The position numbers were made by a program, and so were the translations under genes. This document shows positions 27,822-40,780 of a stretch of 64,000 nt of DNA, one piece after another. Numbering within the stretch: position 1 is the first letter of the stretch; each line of letters opens with the position of its first letter. The DNA is from Verrucomicrobiota bacterium (GTDB lineage Bacteria; Verrucomicrobiota; Verrucomicrobiia; Opitutales; Opitutaceae): assembly GCA_023399155.1 (NCBI GenBank), contig JAEWQP010000016.1, positions 323,437 to 387,436 of the forward strand, written 5' to 3'. The notes beneath the pieces are model-generated. The model did no database searches. It was not told the origin of the DNA and saw only the letters and a list, made by a program, of their open reading frames with translations.

Positions 27822-30800
27822 TCAGGGCACGAGGTACACTTCCACCAGGGCCACGCCGGTGGTTCCGTCCTTTCCGGTGGCTTGGATGGTGTAGTGTCCG
27901 GGCGGCAACGTGACGACGAAAGCGGCATCCGCGCTTCCGGCGACCAGCGGGAATGCGCCGACCTGCTTGGCGACCGCAGAGGTCGTGGTTGAACCGGTGG
28001 TGCCATCCCAATCATCGTTGGCCAGGATCGCTTCAGCCCCTCGGAACACCGTCAGGACGGGATCCTCGAGCACGCCCTGCAAATTGAAGGTCGATCGCAG
28101 GCCGGGGCCGACTGCACGGATCAGGAACGTGCGTGAGCCTTCCCTGGATACAACGAACCCGGGAATCATGATGCGGTGGCCGACGTCCACGAAGCCGCGA
28201 TTGGAGATGTTCGCCAACCGAGTGGTGGTAGCGTCGTCGTCCGCATCATAGAGTTCCACCATCGCGATGCCCGTGCCGTCGTTGTTTCCAACGGTCGGCA
28301 CGGTGTATTGGCCGGCGGGCAGGTCCACCAGCACCACCGCGTCCCGGCTCTCGGCAAGCAGCGGAAACGCACCCACGCTCTTCGACACGGCAATGATGTC
28401 GGCCTTGTTCGCGCTGGTTCCCCAGTCGTCATTGCTCGCCACCTCGGCGCCGGTCTTCTGGTTGACCAACCACAGCTTCGGGTCGGGGAGATAGCCCTCG
28501 AGTTCGAAAGTATCCCACATCCCAGGGCCGACCGCTCGGACCAGCATGCGTTTGGTCCCCGTGCCCTCGATCACGAACCCCGGGATGAGCACGTTATCGC
28601 CCTGCAGGTCCAGCGCGCGCGTGGAGAGATTGAGCACACGGGCATTGCTCCGGGGGGAGGGTGCGACATCGATCTCGAATTCATCCGAGGGGATCACGTA
28701 CCCGTCATAACTCGCCAGAACGCGATACGTGCCGGCGTGAAACGCCTGCACGGAAGGCAGCGTGAAGGTGGTTCCCTGCACACCAGCCACATCGCGGAAT
28801 TCCTGGCTACCGGCCGCCTGGTGTTGCCATCTATAGGTCACGGGGCCAGTTGCTGCGGTTCCGATGGAGAACGTCAGCTCGGCACCTTCGGCTGCCGCTG
28901 ACGATTCCGGTTGTCGCACGATTTCCAGCGCTTTGAAGCCAGAGAAGATTGGACCTGTGCCATCGGCTACGTGGACGATGCCGTCTGCACTGACGGCGAT
29001 ACTCTCGAGGTACGAGAAGCGGATCCCGCTTCCCAAACCCTCCTGCTCACCCAAACCATAATAGACTCCCGCCAGGAACGTAACCTCGCCGCTAGGGCTG
29101 ATGCGCTGGGCCAGATTCGGTGTGCTGGCGACGGCATACAGATTTCCCACGCCGTCGATCGCCAAGCCTGAAGGTATCCCGATAATGTCGTAGGGCATCC
29201 TGAATATGCGCCCGTCTGGGGTTACCCGCTTCACTCGCCCTCCGGTGTCAGCAAGCAAGAGGCTACCATCGTCCGTCAGGACCATGTCGACAATGGATAC
29301 AATGAACCCGATTTCGACGCCGTTTCCATCTGTCTCCGACCAGGCGCCGCCCGCGTGCAGGGACACCTCCCCGTTGAGAGCCGAGATCTTCCGCACAGCG
29401 TAGGGCCAGTTCTGATCCAGCACGAAGACATCGCCCGACGAGTTCGCCGCCACCCTCGTGGGAGAATAGAAAGTCGCGACAGCGGCCGCTCCATTGGCCT
29501 TTCCGCCAATGCCGGGAGTGCCGGAGAACGTCGATACCACGCCCGCTCGAGTCACCCTTCGGATGACATGATTGCCAGAATCCGCGACGACCAAGTCGCC
29601 GTTGGGCAAGACCGCGATGTCCTTTGGAGAATTGAACCGCGCATTGGAACCATTCCCGTTGGCGAACCCAGAGATCTCCGGTGCCCCGGCGAGAGTGCTG
29701 ACCACACCCGCCCGGGTCACCTGCCGGATGGTGTGTCCACTCGCGTCAGCCACGAACAGGGTGCCGTCCGCGCCCACAGCCATCGATCGAGGCGACCCAA
29801 AACGCGCCGCGTCCCCGACACCGTCCGCGATCGCGGACCCGGGGCCGGCGAACGTGGATACAATCCCTGAGGAGCTCACCCGACGCACATTGGATCCGTC
29901 GGTGAAGAATGCCTCTCCTCCGGCTGAAACGACAATGCCCCCGGGCAAGGATAGCCGCGCGTCCCCAGTGCCGCCGTCTTTGGTTCCGAACCTATTCGGC
30001 CCGCCCAGCCAGGTGGACACCATCCCGTCGGACAGAATTCTCCGAATCGCGCAATAGTCGGCGACGTAAAGCGTGCCGGCCGAATCCACGGTTATGCCGC
30101 GCAAATTCTGAAAGCGAACCGTCCCACCCGGACCATCCGTACCCCAAGGCCCGGGTGAATCACCCTCGCTTCCAGCCAGCGTCGAAACGACACCTGCCGA
30201 CGTAATCTTTCTTACGAACGAAGAACCGTCGCACACGTAAAGGTTACCATTCCCATCCAGCGCTAGAAGCGTGGGACGACCAAAGCGTGCCTCGCCGGCC
30301 GCACCGTCGACGCGCCCCGAAACATTGGGTGTTCCGGCAAACGTGGTCACGACGCCTTCGGGAGTGATCTTCCGAATCGTTCTCGCCTCTGAGTCTGCGA
30401 TGTAAAGGTCACCGCTAGGGGTGACGACAAGTCCCGCCGGGTACATGAACCGGGCTGCATTCCCGGTCCCATCGGTCGTTCCTTTCAATCCGGCCGATCC
30501 TGCCAAGGTCGTCACGTCACCGCTCGGACTGATCTTTCGCACCGTGGAATTGCCAGCATCGGACACGTACAGATAGCCGCGGCCATCGACCACGATGTCG
30601 AGGAGGCCGCGGAACTTCGCGCTCGCGCCATTCCCGTCGTCACTTCCGGCGACGGAACTCCCTGCAAGGGTCGAGACCTGTCCGGATGCGGAAATCTTTC
30701 GAACCTTGTCGCCATCTGTTACATACAGGTCGCCGCCCCCACCTCGGGCGATACCTCTCAATGAGCTGAATCGCGCCTGAGGCCCCGGCCCGTCAGCCGA

Positions 30801-32144
30801 TCCGGCCCACATCGTGCCGACGAATGGAGCCACATCCAGAGCCGGCGTCACCCAGACCTCGCAGGCCTCGGACACCCGCTCATCGGTCCCTTCCTTGATG
30901 ACGACCCGGACGAGCGTATTCGAAAGTGACCGGGGGCAGTTCCGAAGAAACAAATCGGCGGTATGAACGCCACTGAAGTGCGGTCCTTCGAGGAGGTCAT
31001 TCCAACTCCTTCCCCCGTCCATTGATCCCTGCCACACATAGCTGAAGGATCCGGCTGAATCCGCGATCGTGGTGCTGACCCCGGCGAAATACGTCTCCAC
31101 CGCCGTGACGGCCGGCGGCAAACCCGTGGATGTATGCAACGCCGGCGTTCCTCGAAGCATTCCGTACCCGTGCCCGACGTAGATCTCTCGGTTTAGGCCG
31201 ATCGCCAACGCGCTTGGTGCATTCAATCGGACATTGAGCCCAATCTGGGTCGCACCACCCGCAGGGTTGTTTCCCGCAATTGTCGTGACGCTGCCGTCCG
31301 TATTAATCAGCCGAATACTACTATTTCCCGTATCCGCAACGACGAGACGCCCCTGCCCATCCAGCGCGATTCCCTCCGGCTCATGGAATCGCGCCGCCCC
31401 GCGGATGCCGTCGGCGAACGCATGCTCTCCGGCCACTCCGGCAATTGTCGTGACCTGGCCATCGGCGGTGATCCTCCGAATCGTGCTGCTTCCCGTGTCC
31501 GCGATGTAGACATTTCCAGACGAATCGACGGCCACGCCTCGCGGCTGATTGAATCGAGCCGCCGCTCCAAGGCCATCAGTCGAATCCGGAATTCCCGGCG
31601 CACCGGCGAGCGTGGAGACCATTCCATCCGCAGCGATCACCCGGATGACATGATTGCCCGTGTCAGACACATAGATTTTCCCGTCTGGACCGATCGCAAT
31701 CCCATCCGGCTCGCGAAAGCGAGCGTCCTCGGCCGGGCCGTCCGCAAAACCATAGTCGTCGCCGCCTGCCACGACCTCATAATCACCCCCTGGGGAAATA
31801 CGTGAGATTATTCGAGCCTCGGCAATAATCAGCGAACCATCCCGCGCAAAAGCGAGCCCCCGCACATATCGATCCGTTCCCAGGGACGAAATCGTGCCGT
31901 CACTTTCGAGCCGGTAGATTGGGCCCCCGTAGCCGAAAAGGAGCCTGCCGTCATGGTCCAGAGCGACGCATTGCTGCGGAGCTACGGACCAGAAACCAGT
32001 CGGACTTTCATCAAACCACGCGTAAGGTCCCTCGGGGGTAGTGCGGCGGAGCGTCGCGAAGCGGAGCACCTCGGCGGCGGTAAGCTGGGTGCATACAGCA
32101 ATGATGGCGAGGCACGCCATCGTACGGCGGAGTATGGGGTACAT
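27822..32144 (-). CDS. Giant secreted NHL-repeat (beta-propeller) protein
   Basis: This 1440-residue protein has a signal peptide (MYPILRRTMACLAIIAVCTQ..., cleavage after LTA/A near 24). About 13-15 NHL-type repeats follow, each like ARF--P-GIA-D--G-IYV-DTGN--IR-I--DG-VSTLAG, in two blocks (about 90-340 and 440-1000). An Ig-like region separates them, and a second Ig-like domain (IVRQPESSAAAEGAELTFSI) follows. The C-terminus holds two homologous units of about 130 residues (1171-1309 and 1310-1440), each with LVRAVGPG or LIRAVGPG, ASNDDW or LANDDW, and VGAFPL. Such propellers bind ligands or proteins, and no catalytic residue is apparent. Wobble positions look less GC-rich than in neighbouring genes. 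It is flanked by unrelated genes. Confidence 0.88.
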   Translation of the reverse strand: MYPILRRTMACLAIIAVCTQLTAAEVLRFATLRRTTPEGPYAWFDESPTGFWSVAPQQCVALDHDGRLLFGYGGPIYRLESDGTISSLGTDRYVRGLAFARDGSLIIAEARIISRISPGGDYEVVAGGDDYGFADGPAEDARFREPDGIAIGPDGKIYVSDTGNHVIRVIAADGMVSTLAGAPGIPDSTDGLGAAARFNQPRGVAVDSSGNVYIADTGSSTIRRITADGQVTTIAGVAGEHAFADGIRGAARFHEPEGIALDGQGRLVVADTGNSSIRLINTDGSVTTIAGNNPAGGATQIGLNVRLNAPSALAIGLNREIYVGHGYGMLRGTPALHTSTGLPPAVTAVETYFAGVSTTIADSAGSFSYVWQGSMDGGRSWNDLLEGPHFSGVHTADLFLRNCPRSLSNTLVRVVIKEGTDERVSEACEVWVTPALDVAPFVGTMWAGSADGPGPQARFSSLRGIARGGGGDLYVTDGDKVRKISASGQVSTLAGSSVAGSDDGNGASAKFRGLLDIVVDGRGYLYVSDAGNSTVRKISPSGDVTTLAGSAGLKGTTDGTGNAARFMYPAGLVVTPSGDLYIADSEARTIRKITPEGVVTTFAGTPNVSGRVDGAAGEARFGRPTLLALDGNGNLYVCDGSSFVRKITSAGVVSTLAGSEGDSPGPWGTDGPGGTVRFQNLRGITVDSAGTLYVADYCAIRRILSDGMVSTWLGGPNRFGTKDGGTGDARLSLPGGIVVSAGGEAFFTDGSNVRRVSSSGIVSTFAGPGSAIADGVGDAARFGSPRSMAVGADGTLFVADASGHTIRQVTRAGVVSTLAGAPEISGFANGNGSNARFNSPKDIAVLPNGDLVVADSGNHVIRRVTRAGVVSTFSGTPGIGGKANGAAAVATFYSPTRVAANSSGDVFVLDQNWPYAVRKISALNGEVSLHAGGAWSETDGNGVEIGFIVSIVDMVLTDDGSLLLADTGGRVKRVTPDGRIFRMPYDIIGIPSGLAIDGVGNLYAVASTPNLAQRISPSGEVTFLAGVYYGLGEQEGLGSGIRFSYLESIAVSADGIVHVADGTGPIFSGFKALEIVRQPESSAAAEGAELTFSIGTAATGPVTYRWQHQAAGSQEFRDVAGVQGTTFTLPSVQAFHAGTYRVLASYDGYVIPSDEFEIDVAPSPRSNARVLNLSTRALDLQGDNVLIPGFVIEGTGTKRMLVRAVGPGMWDTFELEGYLPDPKLWLVNQKTGAEVASNDDWGTSANKADIIAVSKSVGAFPLLAESRDAVVLVDLPAGQYTVPTVGNNDGTGIAMVELYDADDDATTTRLANISNRGFVDVGHRIMIPGFVVSREGSRTFLIRAVGPGLRSTFNLQGVLEDPVLTVFRGAEAILANDDWDGTTGSTTTSAVAKQVGAFPLVAGSADAAFVVTLPPGHYTIQATGKDGTTGVALVEVYLVP

Positions 32145-32389
32145 AAGGCTTGGGGTAGCCTCAGGCTTTCAGCGCGAGCGCCACCACGCGAGCCGCTTTC
32201 CATCCGAGACAGCCAACTCGTACGTCCGACTCTGATACAAATAAGCATGGCTTCACCCGATGCCCAAGTTCACCAATCGCAGGGATCACTCGATCCGACC
32301 GACGGCATGATGGATTGGCGCCGCGGCGCGCGAGAGTAACGCGCGCCGCGGGAACGCGCTGGCCGGCGGCGGCGGCCCGCCGGCGCGGC

Positions 32390-35626
<3,237 letters not shown>

Positions 35627-35818
35627 GGGCGGGAGGCAGCGGTACGCGCCTGACCGGCGAGGGTTGGGACCACCCTGAAGGCGCGCAAGCGGGAACTTTC
35701 CCACACCGATGCGCAGACCGTTCGAACCGCTACGTTGCCCCGATGCGACACGCGAGCGGAGCACCGAACCGCCGCGCAAAGGCACCTCGGTCCGGGCTGC
35801 CTCAGCGCTCGGACCGGA

Positions 35819-37087
35819 TCACTTCAGCTTGGCCGGATCGCACTTCAGAATCTTGAGTGCGAGCGCCTTGTCGTCCTTGCAGGCGTTGAGGACGGTCGAG
35901 ATGTACTCCTTCTCCTGACCGGCGAGATAATCCGCCAGGTTCGGCCAATCCGTCATCTCCCGCAGGCGCATCGGCAGCTGACGCGACGAGATCACGCGCG
36001 TCTCCGTCGTAGCGACGATCTTGGAGATGACTTGGTTGAGTTCGGAGATGTTGCCCGGCCAGTAATGTGCCCCGAGGGCCTGAAGGGCATCGTCCGTAAA
36101 CTCGATCTGGCTCGAGGGGAAGGTGGGATTCGCCGTGCGAAGGATGATATCCTTGACGAGTGCCGGGATGTCCTCGGCGCGCTCGCGGAGCGGCGGAAGG
36201 GCCACCGGGAGCGAGGCCACGCGGTAGAATAGCTCGTCGTCGAAGTTCCCTTCGTCGACCTGCGCCTCGAGGTCCACCGTCGAGGAGCAGATCAGGCGGA
36301 CATTGCCGCTGACCGCCTTGAGCACGCCCACGAGCGCCTGCTGCATCTCCATGGGAAGGCTCGGAAGGTTGTCGAGAAACAGCGTGCCGCCTTTGGCCTC
36401 CTCGACCTTGGGTCCCCCCGCGTTCCGGTCGCCGATCAACTGCTCGCGAAAATCCGGGTCGGAGCTGTGTGTGCAATCCACCCGCACGAACGATGCGGTG
36501 GGGTTCGAGGCGTTGTGCAACAGCTCGGCGATCTGGCGTTTGCCGGTGCCCACTTCACCCTGGAGCAGGACGGCTGACTTCGCGCTGACCAGCTTCTTGA
36601 GCTGCTGGAGCAGGCGCTGGGTTGCCGGGCTATTCCCGATGATCTGCGACTCGATATCGCCCGCGGGCAGCGAAACCGCTGCGGCCGGAGACGACGAGGA
36701 GGCATCCTGCTCCTGACTGTACTGCCGATAATCGAGCGCGCGCTTCAGGGTCTTGATCAACTCGTCGACCTTGAACGGCTTCTGGAGATAATCGAACGCC
36801 CCAAACTTGAGCGCCTGGATCGCGCTCTCCGTGCTGGCGTAGGCCGTCATGATGATCACGACCGAGGTCGGATCCAGGACCTTGAGCTGTTTGAGCAGCG
36901 TGATCCCGTCCATCGGCTTCATATCCACGTCCGCCAGGACAAGATCGAACTTCTGCTTCTTGTATTTCGCGAGTGCCTGCTCGCCATCTGTCGCGAAGAC
37001 CGTTGTCAGCCCCGTGGGGGCGACGACGGCTTCGAGCATCTCGTGGATGGAAACGAGATCATCAACGATAAGGATGGACGAAGACAT
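35819..37087 (-). CDS. NtrC-type response regulator lacking GAFTGA
   Basis: This 422-residue protein has a receiver domain (phospho-acceptor Asp53 in LVLADVDMKPMDG, Lys in YLQKPF) and a sigma-54-type AAA+ domain starting near residue 145. Walker A is GEVGTGKR. Walker B is GGTLFLDNL, with Asn where Glu is standard. Between them the GAFTGA loop that contacts sigma-54 is missing; the segment reads REQLIGDRNAGGPKVEEAKG. The C-terminal Fis-like helix-turn-helix is short and ends at DPAKLK. It may regulate without sigma-54, as known for Rhodobacter capsulatus NtrC, or act as a non-DNA-binding ATPase. It follows pilC by 108 nt. Confidence 0.85.
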   Translation of the reverse strand: MSSSILIVDDLVSIHEMLEAVVAPTGLTTVFATDGEQALAKYKKQKFDLVLADVDMKPMDGITLLKQLKVLDPTSVVIIMTAYASTESAIQALKFGAFDYLQKPFKVDELIKTLKRALDYRQYSQEQDASSSSPAAAVSLPAGDIESQIIGNSPATQRLLQQLKKLVSAKSAVLLQGEVGTGKRQIAELLHNASNPTASFVRVDCTHSSDPDFREQLIGDRNAGGPKVEEAKGGTLFLDNLPSLPMEMQQALVGVLKAVSGNVRLICSSTVDLEAQVDEGNFDDELFYRVASLPVALPPLRERAEDIPALVKDIILRTANPTFPSSQIEFTDDALQALGAHYWPGNISELNQVISKIVATTETRVISSRQLPMRLREMTDWPNLADYLAGQEKEYISTVLNACKDDKALALKILKCDPAKLK

Positions 37088-37195
37088 TTTGCGGCGGTCG
37101 GTGGAGGGACTCTCTTTCCTAAGTCCCCCCCAGCGGAAATAAAGCCCCAAAACGGACTAAGCCGATTGTGGCATGCGTTTGCGCATGCCCCGGGG

Positions 37196-38365
37196 TCAGC
37201 CCCCGGCGACAGACGAGAGCTGGAAGATCGGCAGGAACATCGCCATGACGATGCCGCCGACGAACACGCCCAGGAAGACAATCAGCATCGGTTCGATCAA
37301 CGACGTGAGCGCGGCGATGATCGAATCGCATTCCGTGTCATAAAAATCGGCCGTCTTCTGGAGCATGCCATCGACGTTACCCGTGGATTCGCCGGCCTTG
37401 GCCATATGGCGCATCATGGGCGGGAAGAAAGCATTCTGACCAAGGATGTCGGAAACCTGTCCGCCGGCGCTGATGTGTCGGGAGATGTCCACGCAGGCCT
37501 GCTCCACCTGCACCTTGTTGCTCGAGGCCGCAACGATCTCGAGCGTGCGAAGAATCGGCACACCGGAACGCAACAGCGTGGCATACGTGCGGCAGAAACG
37601 CGAAAGCGTGATCTTGCGCAGAAGGTTGCCGAAGATCGGCAACTTCATCAGCATCTCGTCCTTGAACGCCCGTCCCTTCGGCGTCTTCACAAACCTGATC
37701 CAGAGGCGGAACCCGATGATCATCGCGATGATGATATACACGATGTTCGACCGCATGAAGTTGGACGTATCGATCAGCGCCTGAGTGGGCTTGGGCAGCT
37801 TCGCGCCAAAGTCCTGGAACATCTCGGCGAACACCGGGATGACGAAGATCAGAAGGACTTGGACGAGGATGACCGCGAGGGCGATGACCGCGATCGGGTA
37901 AGTCATCGCGGACTTCACCTTCTTGGTCAGCTTGACGGAGGCCTCGAAATACCCGGCCACCTTTGCCAGGATCTCCGCCAGGCCACCGCTGGCCTCGCCT
38001 GCCTCGACCATGGAGACGAACAGCGTGTTGAACGCGTTCGGAAACTTCTTCACGGCCGCGGAGAAGGAATTGCCGGCCGCGATGTCGGTGCGGACATCCC
38101 GGATGATGATGCGGAAAACCTGATCCTCGGTCTGCTCCTGCAGCGCCTCCAGGGCCGCGACGAGCGGAAGACCGGCTTCGAGCATCGAGGCGAGCTGCTG
38201 CGTAAAGACGGCGAGACTCGCGAGCTTGAGCTTGTAGGTCTTGCTCTTCTTCTCCAACGATTTCTGCCGGGCAAGCGCTTGGACGGCAGAGCGTCCTGTG
38301 CGCCCCTTTGCCCCCGTCTTGAGTCCCGAAGCGGAAACGGTTGAGGCGGTCGAAAGAAAGGCCAT
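37196..38365 (-). CDS. Type IV pilus/type II secretion inner-membrane protein
   Basis: This 389-residue protein is of the PilC/GspF family, the inner-membrane platform of type IV pili and type II secretion. It has two T2SF domains: the first starts LAVFTQQLASMLEAGLPLVAAL, the second SRFCRTYATLLRSGVPILRTL. Membrane helices lie between and at the end (IEPMLIVFLGVFVGGIVMAM). Standing alone without PilB/PilT or the pseudopilin cluster, it cannot be assigned to pilus or secretion. A pseudopilin gene at 54.9 kb and the NtrC-like gene just downstream could belong to the same system. Confidence 0.92.
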   Translation of the reverse strand: MAFLSTASTVSASGLKTGAKGRTGRSAVQALARQKSLEKKSKTYKLKLASLAVFTQQLASMLEAGLPLVAALEALQEQTEDQVFRIIIRDVRTDIAAGNSFSAAVKKFPNAFNTLFVSMVEAGEASGGLAEILAKVAGYFEASVKLTKKVKSAMTYPIAVIALAVILVQVLLIFVIPVFAEMFQDFGAKLPKPTQALIDTSNFMRSNIVYIIIAMIIGFRLWIRFVKTPKGRAFKDEMLMKLPIFGNLLRKITLSRFCRTYATLLRSGVPILRTLEIVAASSNKVQVEQACVDISRHISAGGQVSDILGQNAFFPPMMRHMAKAGESTGNVDGMLQKTADFYDTECDSIIAALTSLIEPMLIVFLGVFVGGIVMAMFLPIFQLSSVAGG

Positions 38366-38471
38366 GGCGTGGTTGATCCGAACGAGGTGATGGACAAGGC
38401 CCCTGCCTCGCCAAGGTACGAAGCAAGCCTTGACCGAGGTAATCGGAAGTGTATCTAACCACTTAAACTCC

Positions 38472-38545
38472 GCGGGTATAGTTTAGTGGTAAAACGCCAT
38501 CCTTCCAAGTTGGATACGACAGTTCGATTCTGTCTACCCGCACCA
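38472..38545 (+). tRNA. tRNA-Gly (anticodon TCC)
   Basis: The 74-nt cloverleaf has acceptor stem GCGGGTA/TACCCGC, D-arm GTTT/AAAC, anticodon loop CTTCCAA (anticodon TCC, glycine) and T-arm GACAG/TTCGATT/CTGTC. Discriminator A and an encoded CCA follow. The anticodon stem CCATC/GTTGG has one T-T mismatch at position 30-40. It lies 106 nt upstream of pilC on the other strand. Confidence 0.96.
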
Positions 38546-38634
38546 CTCCCGGTGAGTGACCGACCCTGCGGAGGCCCCCGTTCCATGAGGCCTTCACCTC
38601 ATGCGAGCACCCGGGGATCACGCGCCCGCGCGGC

Positions 38635-39357
38635 ATGAATTTGATCCTCTTTCGTGCGGGGGAATGCACCCGACCGCTGCGCACCGGGGATCCACGCGCG
38701 CGGCACGTGATCGAGGTGTTGCGGCGGCGGCCCGGAGACGCCTTCGACTGCGGTTTGGTGGACGGCCCACGGGGCCGGGCGCACCTGGTCAGCCAGGACG
38801 AGGACGGACTCCATCTGGCGTTCTCCTGGGACTCGGAATCCCCGCCTTCGCTCCTGCCGATCACACTGCTGGTGGGGCTCCCGCGTCCGCAAACGGCACG
38901 GAAGATTATCGGCGAGGCCACCACGCTCGGCGTCGCGCACCTTGTTTTCTTTTCCGCAAGTCGGGGCGAGCGCTCCTACGGCGACAGCACGCTCTGGACG
39001 TCCGGCGAAGTCGAGCGGCTCACCCTCGCGGCCGCGGAGCAGGCCTTCTGCACGCGGCTCCCAAGGATCGAGCGCATGGCGTCGCTGGGTGCGGTCCTGT
39101 CCGGGCGCGATCAGGGCCCTGAGACACGCCTCGCGCTCGACAACTATGAGGCGTCGTGCGGCCTGGGTGCCGCCAAACTCAGCGGCGCGGCCGCCCTGCT
39201 CGCGGTCGGCCCTGAACGCGGCTGGTCGGACGCCGACCGCATGTCCCTGCGGGATGCGGGATTCACTCTGGCGCATCTCGGGCCGCGCGTGCTGCGTACG
39301 GAGACCGCGTGCACCGCAGGCGTGGCGGTGCTCAAGACGCGGCTCGGCCTTTGGTGA
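38635..39357 (+). CDS. rsmE: 16S rRNA m3U1498 methyltransferase
   Basis: This 240-residue SPOUT-fold enzyme methylates U1498 of 16S rRNA. The SAM-binding knot motifs are present: AVGPERGWSDAD (family GPEGG-----E, with the second Gly replaced by Arg) and LGPRVLRTETA, which is diagnostic. A PUA-like N-terminal domain covers about residues 1-70. The stop codon abuts that of rsmD on the opposite strand (TGA|TCA), with no spacer. Start ATG at 38635. Confidence 0.9.
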   Translation: MNLILFRAGECTRPLRTGDPRARHVIEVLRRRPGDAFDCGLVDGPRGRAHLVSQDEDGLHLAFSWDSESPPSLLPITLLVGLPRPQTARKIIGEATTLGVAHLVFFSASRGERSYGDSTLWTSGEVERLTLAAAEQAFCTRLPRIERMASLGAVLSGRDQGPETRLALDNYEASCGLGAAKLSGAAALLAVGPERGWSDADRMSLRDAGFTLAHLGPRVLRTETACTAGVAVLKTRLGLW

Positions 39358-39924
39358 TCATTCCGCCGGACTGTAGAGGCAGCACGTCGGCTGATCGCGG
39401 CCGCGGCCGATTCGCTTGAGAAACCGCCAGCCGGGCGAGGGGAGTTCCATTTCGCCGGGCATCTCGAAAACGAGAAGTGCGTTCGGTGCGCCGCGCACGA
39501 ATCCGGCCAGTCGCCGAAACAGGCCTTCACTCAGGGCGACGATGGTGTCGAACGGCGGATCGGCGAAGACGAGATCGCAGGCGACGTCATCCGGCGGGAT
39601 CCACGTCATCGCATCAGCGGTGACAATGGTGCCCGCGGCGGGCGAAATACCTGCGCTTCGAGCCACTGCGGCAAGATTCTCGCGCAGCACAGACGTGGCA
39701 CCCCGGTCGCGTTCGATGAACCAGCCCGCTTCGGCACCGCGGCTCAAGGCCTCCAGCCCGTAACTGCCCGTGCCGGCAAAGACATCCAGAAAACGCGCGC
39801 CGACCACGCGTTCACCAAGGCTGGAAAACAGGCCTTGCCGCAGCTTGTCCATGGCCGGACGCACGTCCACGCCGCGCGGCACTCTCAAGGGTATGCCCCG
39901 GGCTCGGCCTCCGCTTATGCGCAT
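39358..39924 (-). CDS. rsmD: 16S rRNA m2G966 methyltransferase
   Basis: This 188-residue Rossmann-fold methyltransferase corresponds to RsmD. It begins MRISGGRARGIPLRVP (the family's RIIGGxxRGRxL start) and has VRPAMDKLRQGLF, SAM-binding FLDVFAGTGSYGLEALSRGA and catalytic LVFADPPF in place of D/N-PPY. It follows mlaA by 25 nt on the same strand, so it is probably the last gene of the mla operon. Confidence 0.9.
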   Translation of the reverse strand: MRISGGRARGIPLRVPRGVDVRPAMDKLRQGLFSSLGERVVGARFLDVFAGTGSYGLEALSRGAEAGWFIERDRGATSVLRENLAAVARSAGISPAAGTIVTADAMTWIPPDDVACDLVFADPPFDTIVALSEGLFRRLAGFVRGAPNALLVFEMPGEMELPSPGWRFLKRIGRGRDQPTCCLYSPAE

Positions 39925-39949
39925 GGGTGCGCCGTCGTCTGCTTCGGCA

Positions 39950-40780
39950 TCACTTGCGGATCACAGCCTCGCGATACTGAAGAAACCCGTTTCGAAACGC
40001 GATGTAGGGATCGACCGCGGACTTCGAGAATGAGTCATAGGCCGCGACCAACCCGGGCAGCGCGCTCAGCGTATCGAGCCCGCTCAAGGCCAGGTCCCAC
40101 TCCCATGACAACTCGTCCATCACCTCGAGTTCCTCGGGCATGATGGAACCCTTCTCCCACGTGGTCGGCGTGAGCACGTAGTCGCCCACGCGACCGACGA
40201 TCTCGCGCGGGTTCGCCGGCCCCAGCACGGGAAGCACGATGAACGGGCCCGCCGGGAGTCCCCAGGCGCCCAACGCCTGGCCGATGTCCTCCTCCGGAAC
40301 GCGCAGCGAGGGAAACCGCTCGGAGACCTTGATGAACCCGCCGATCCCGGCGGTCGTATTGACGACAAACTTACCCGTCTCTGCGGCCGCACGGTCGACT
40401 TTTCCCTGGAGCAGGCTGCCGACAAACCGGACGGGGAACTTCACATTGTCGAAAAAGCTCACGAGTCCGCGACGCACGGGAGCAGGGGTGACCGCCTCGT
40501 ACCCCCGTGTGACGGGCCGCACGACATGGCGGAAGAGGCCGTCATTGAACTTGAAGGTGGTGCGGTTGACTTTCTCGAAGGGATCCCAGACCGCGGGTTG
40601 CGCGTACTCATCCTCCTCGTCGTCGACCTCGGCGACATCCTCGGCCGCGCCTGCCGCGGCGGTGGAAACCCCGGCGGCGGCCGTGCCGGCTTCCTCAGCC
40701 GCCGCCGCCCGCGACAATGCGCCCATCACGCCCGCGAGCGCCACGGCGCGCAGGATCCATCGGACGAAATCGCCGCTCAT
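39950..40780 (-). CDS. mlaA: MlaA/VacJ-family outer-membrane phospholipid protein
   Basis: This 276-residue MlaA homologue removes phospholipids from the outer leaflet of the outer membrane and passes them to MlaC. The core starts at WDPFEKVNRTTFKFND; RGLVSFFDNVKFPVRF, TTAGIGGFIKVS and AWGLPAGPFIVLPVLGP follow. The N-terminus is a signal peptide without a lipobox Cys, unlike the E. coli lipoprotein, and is followed by an Ala/Gly linker and the acidic run VDDEEDEY. The start overlaps the stop of mlaC by 4 nt. Confidence 0.93.
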   Translation of the reverse strand: MSGDFVRWILRAVALAGVMGALSRAAAAEEAGTAAAGVSTAAAGAAEDVAEVDDEEDEYAQPAVWDPFEKVNRTTFKFNDGLFRHVVRPVTRGYEAVTPAPVRRGLVSFFDNVKFPVRFVGSLLQGKVDRAAAETGKFVVNTTAGIGGFIKVSERFPSLRVPEEDIGQALGAWGLPAGPFIVLPVLGPANPREIVGRVGDYVLTPTTWEKGSIMPEELEVMDELSWEWDLALSGLDTLSALPGLVAAYDSFSKSAVDPYIAFRNGFLQYREAVIRK

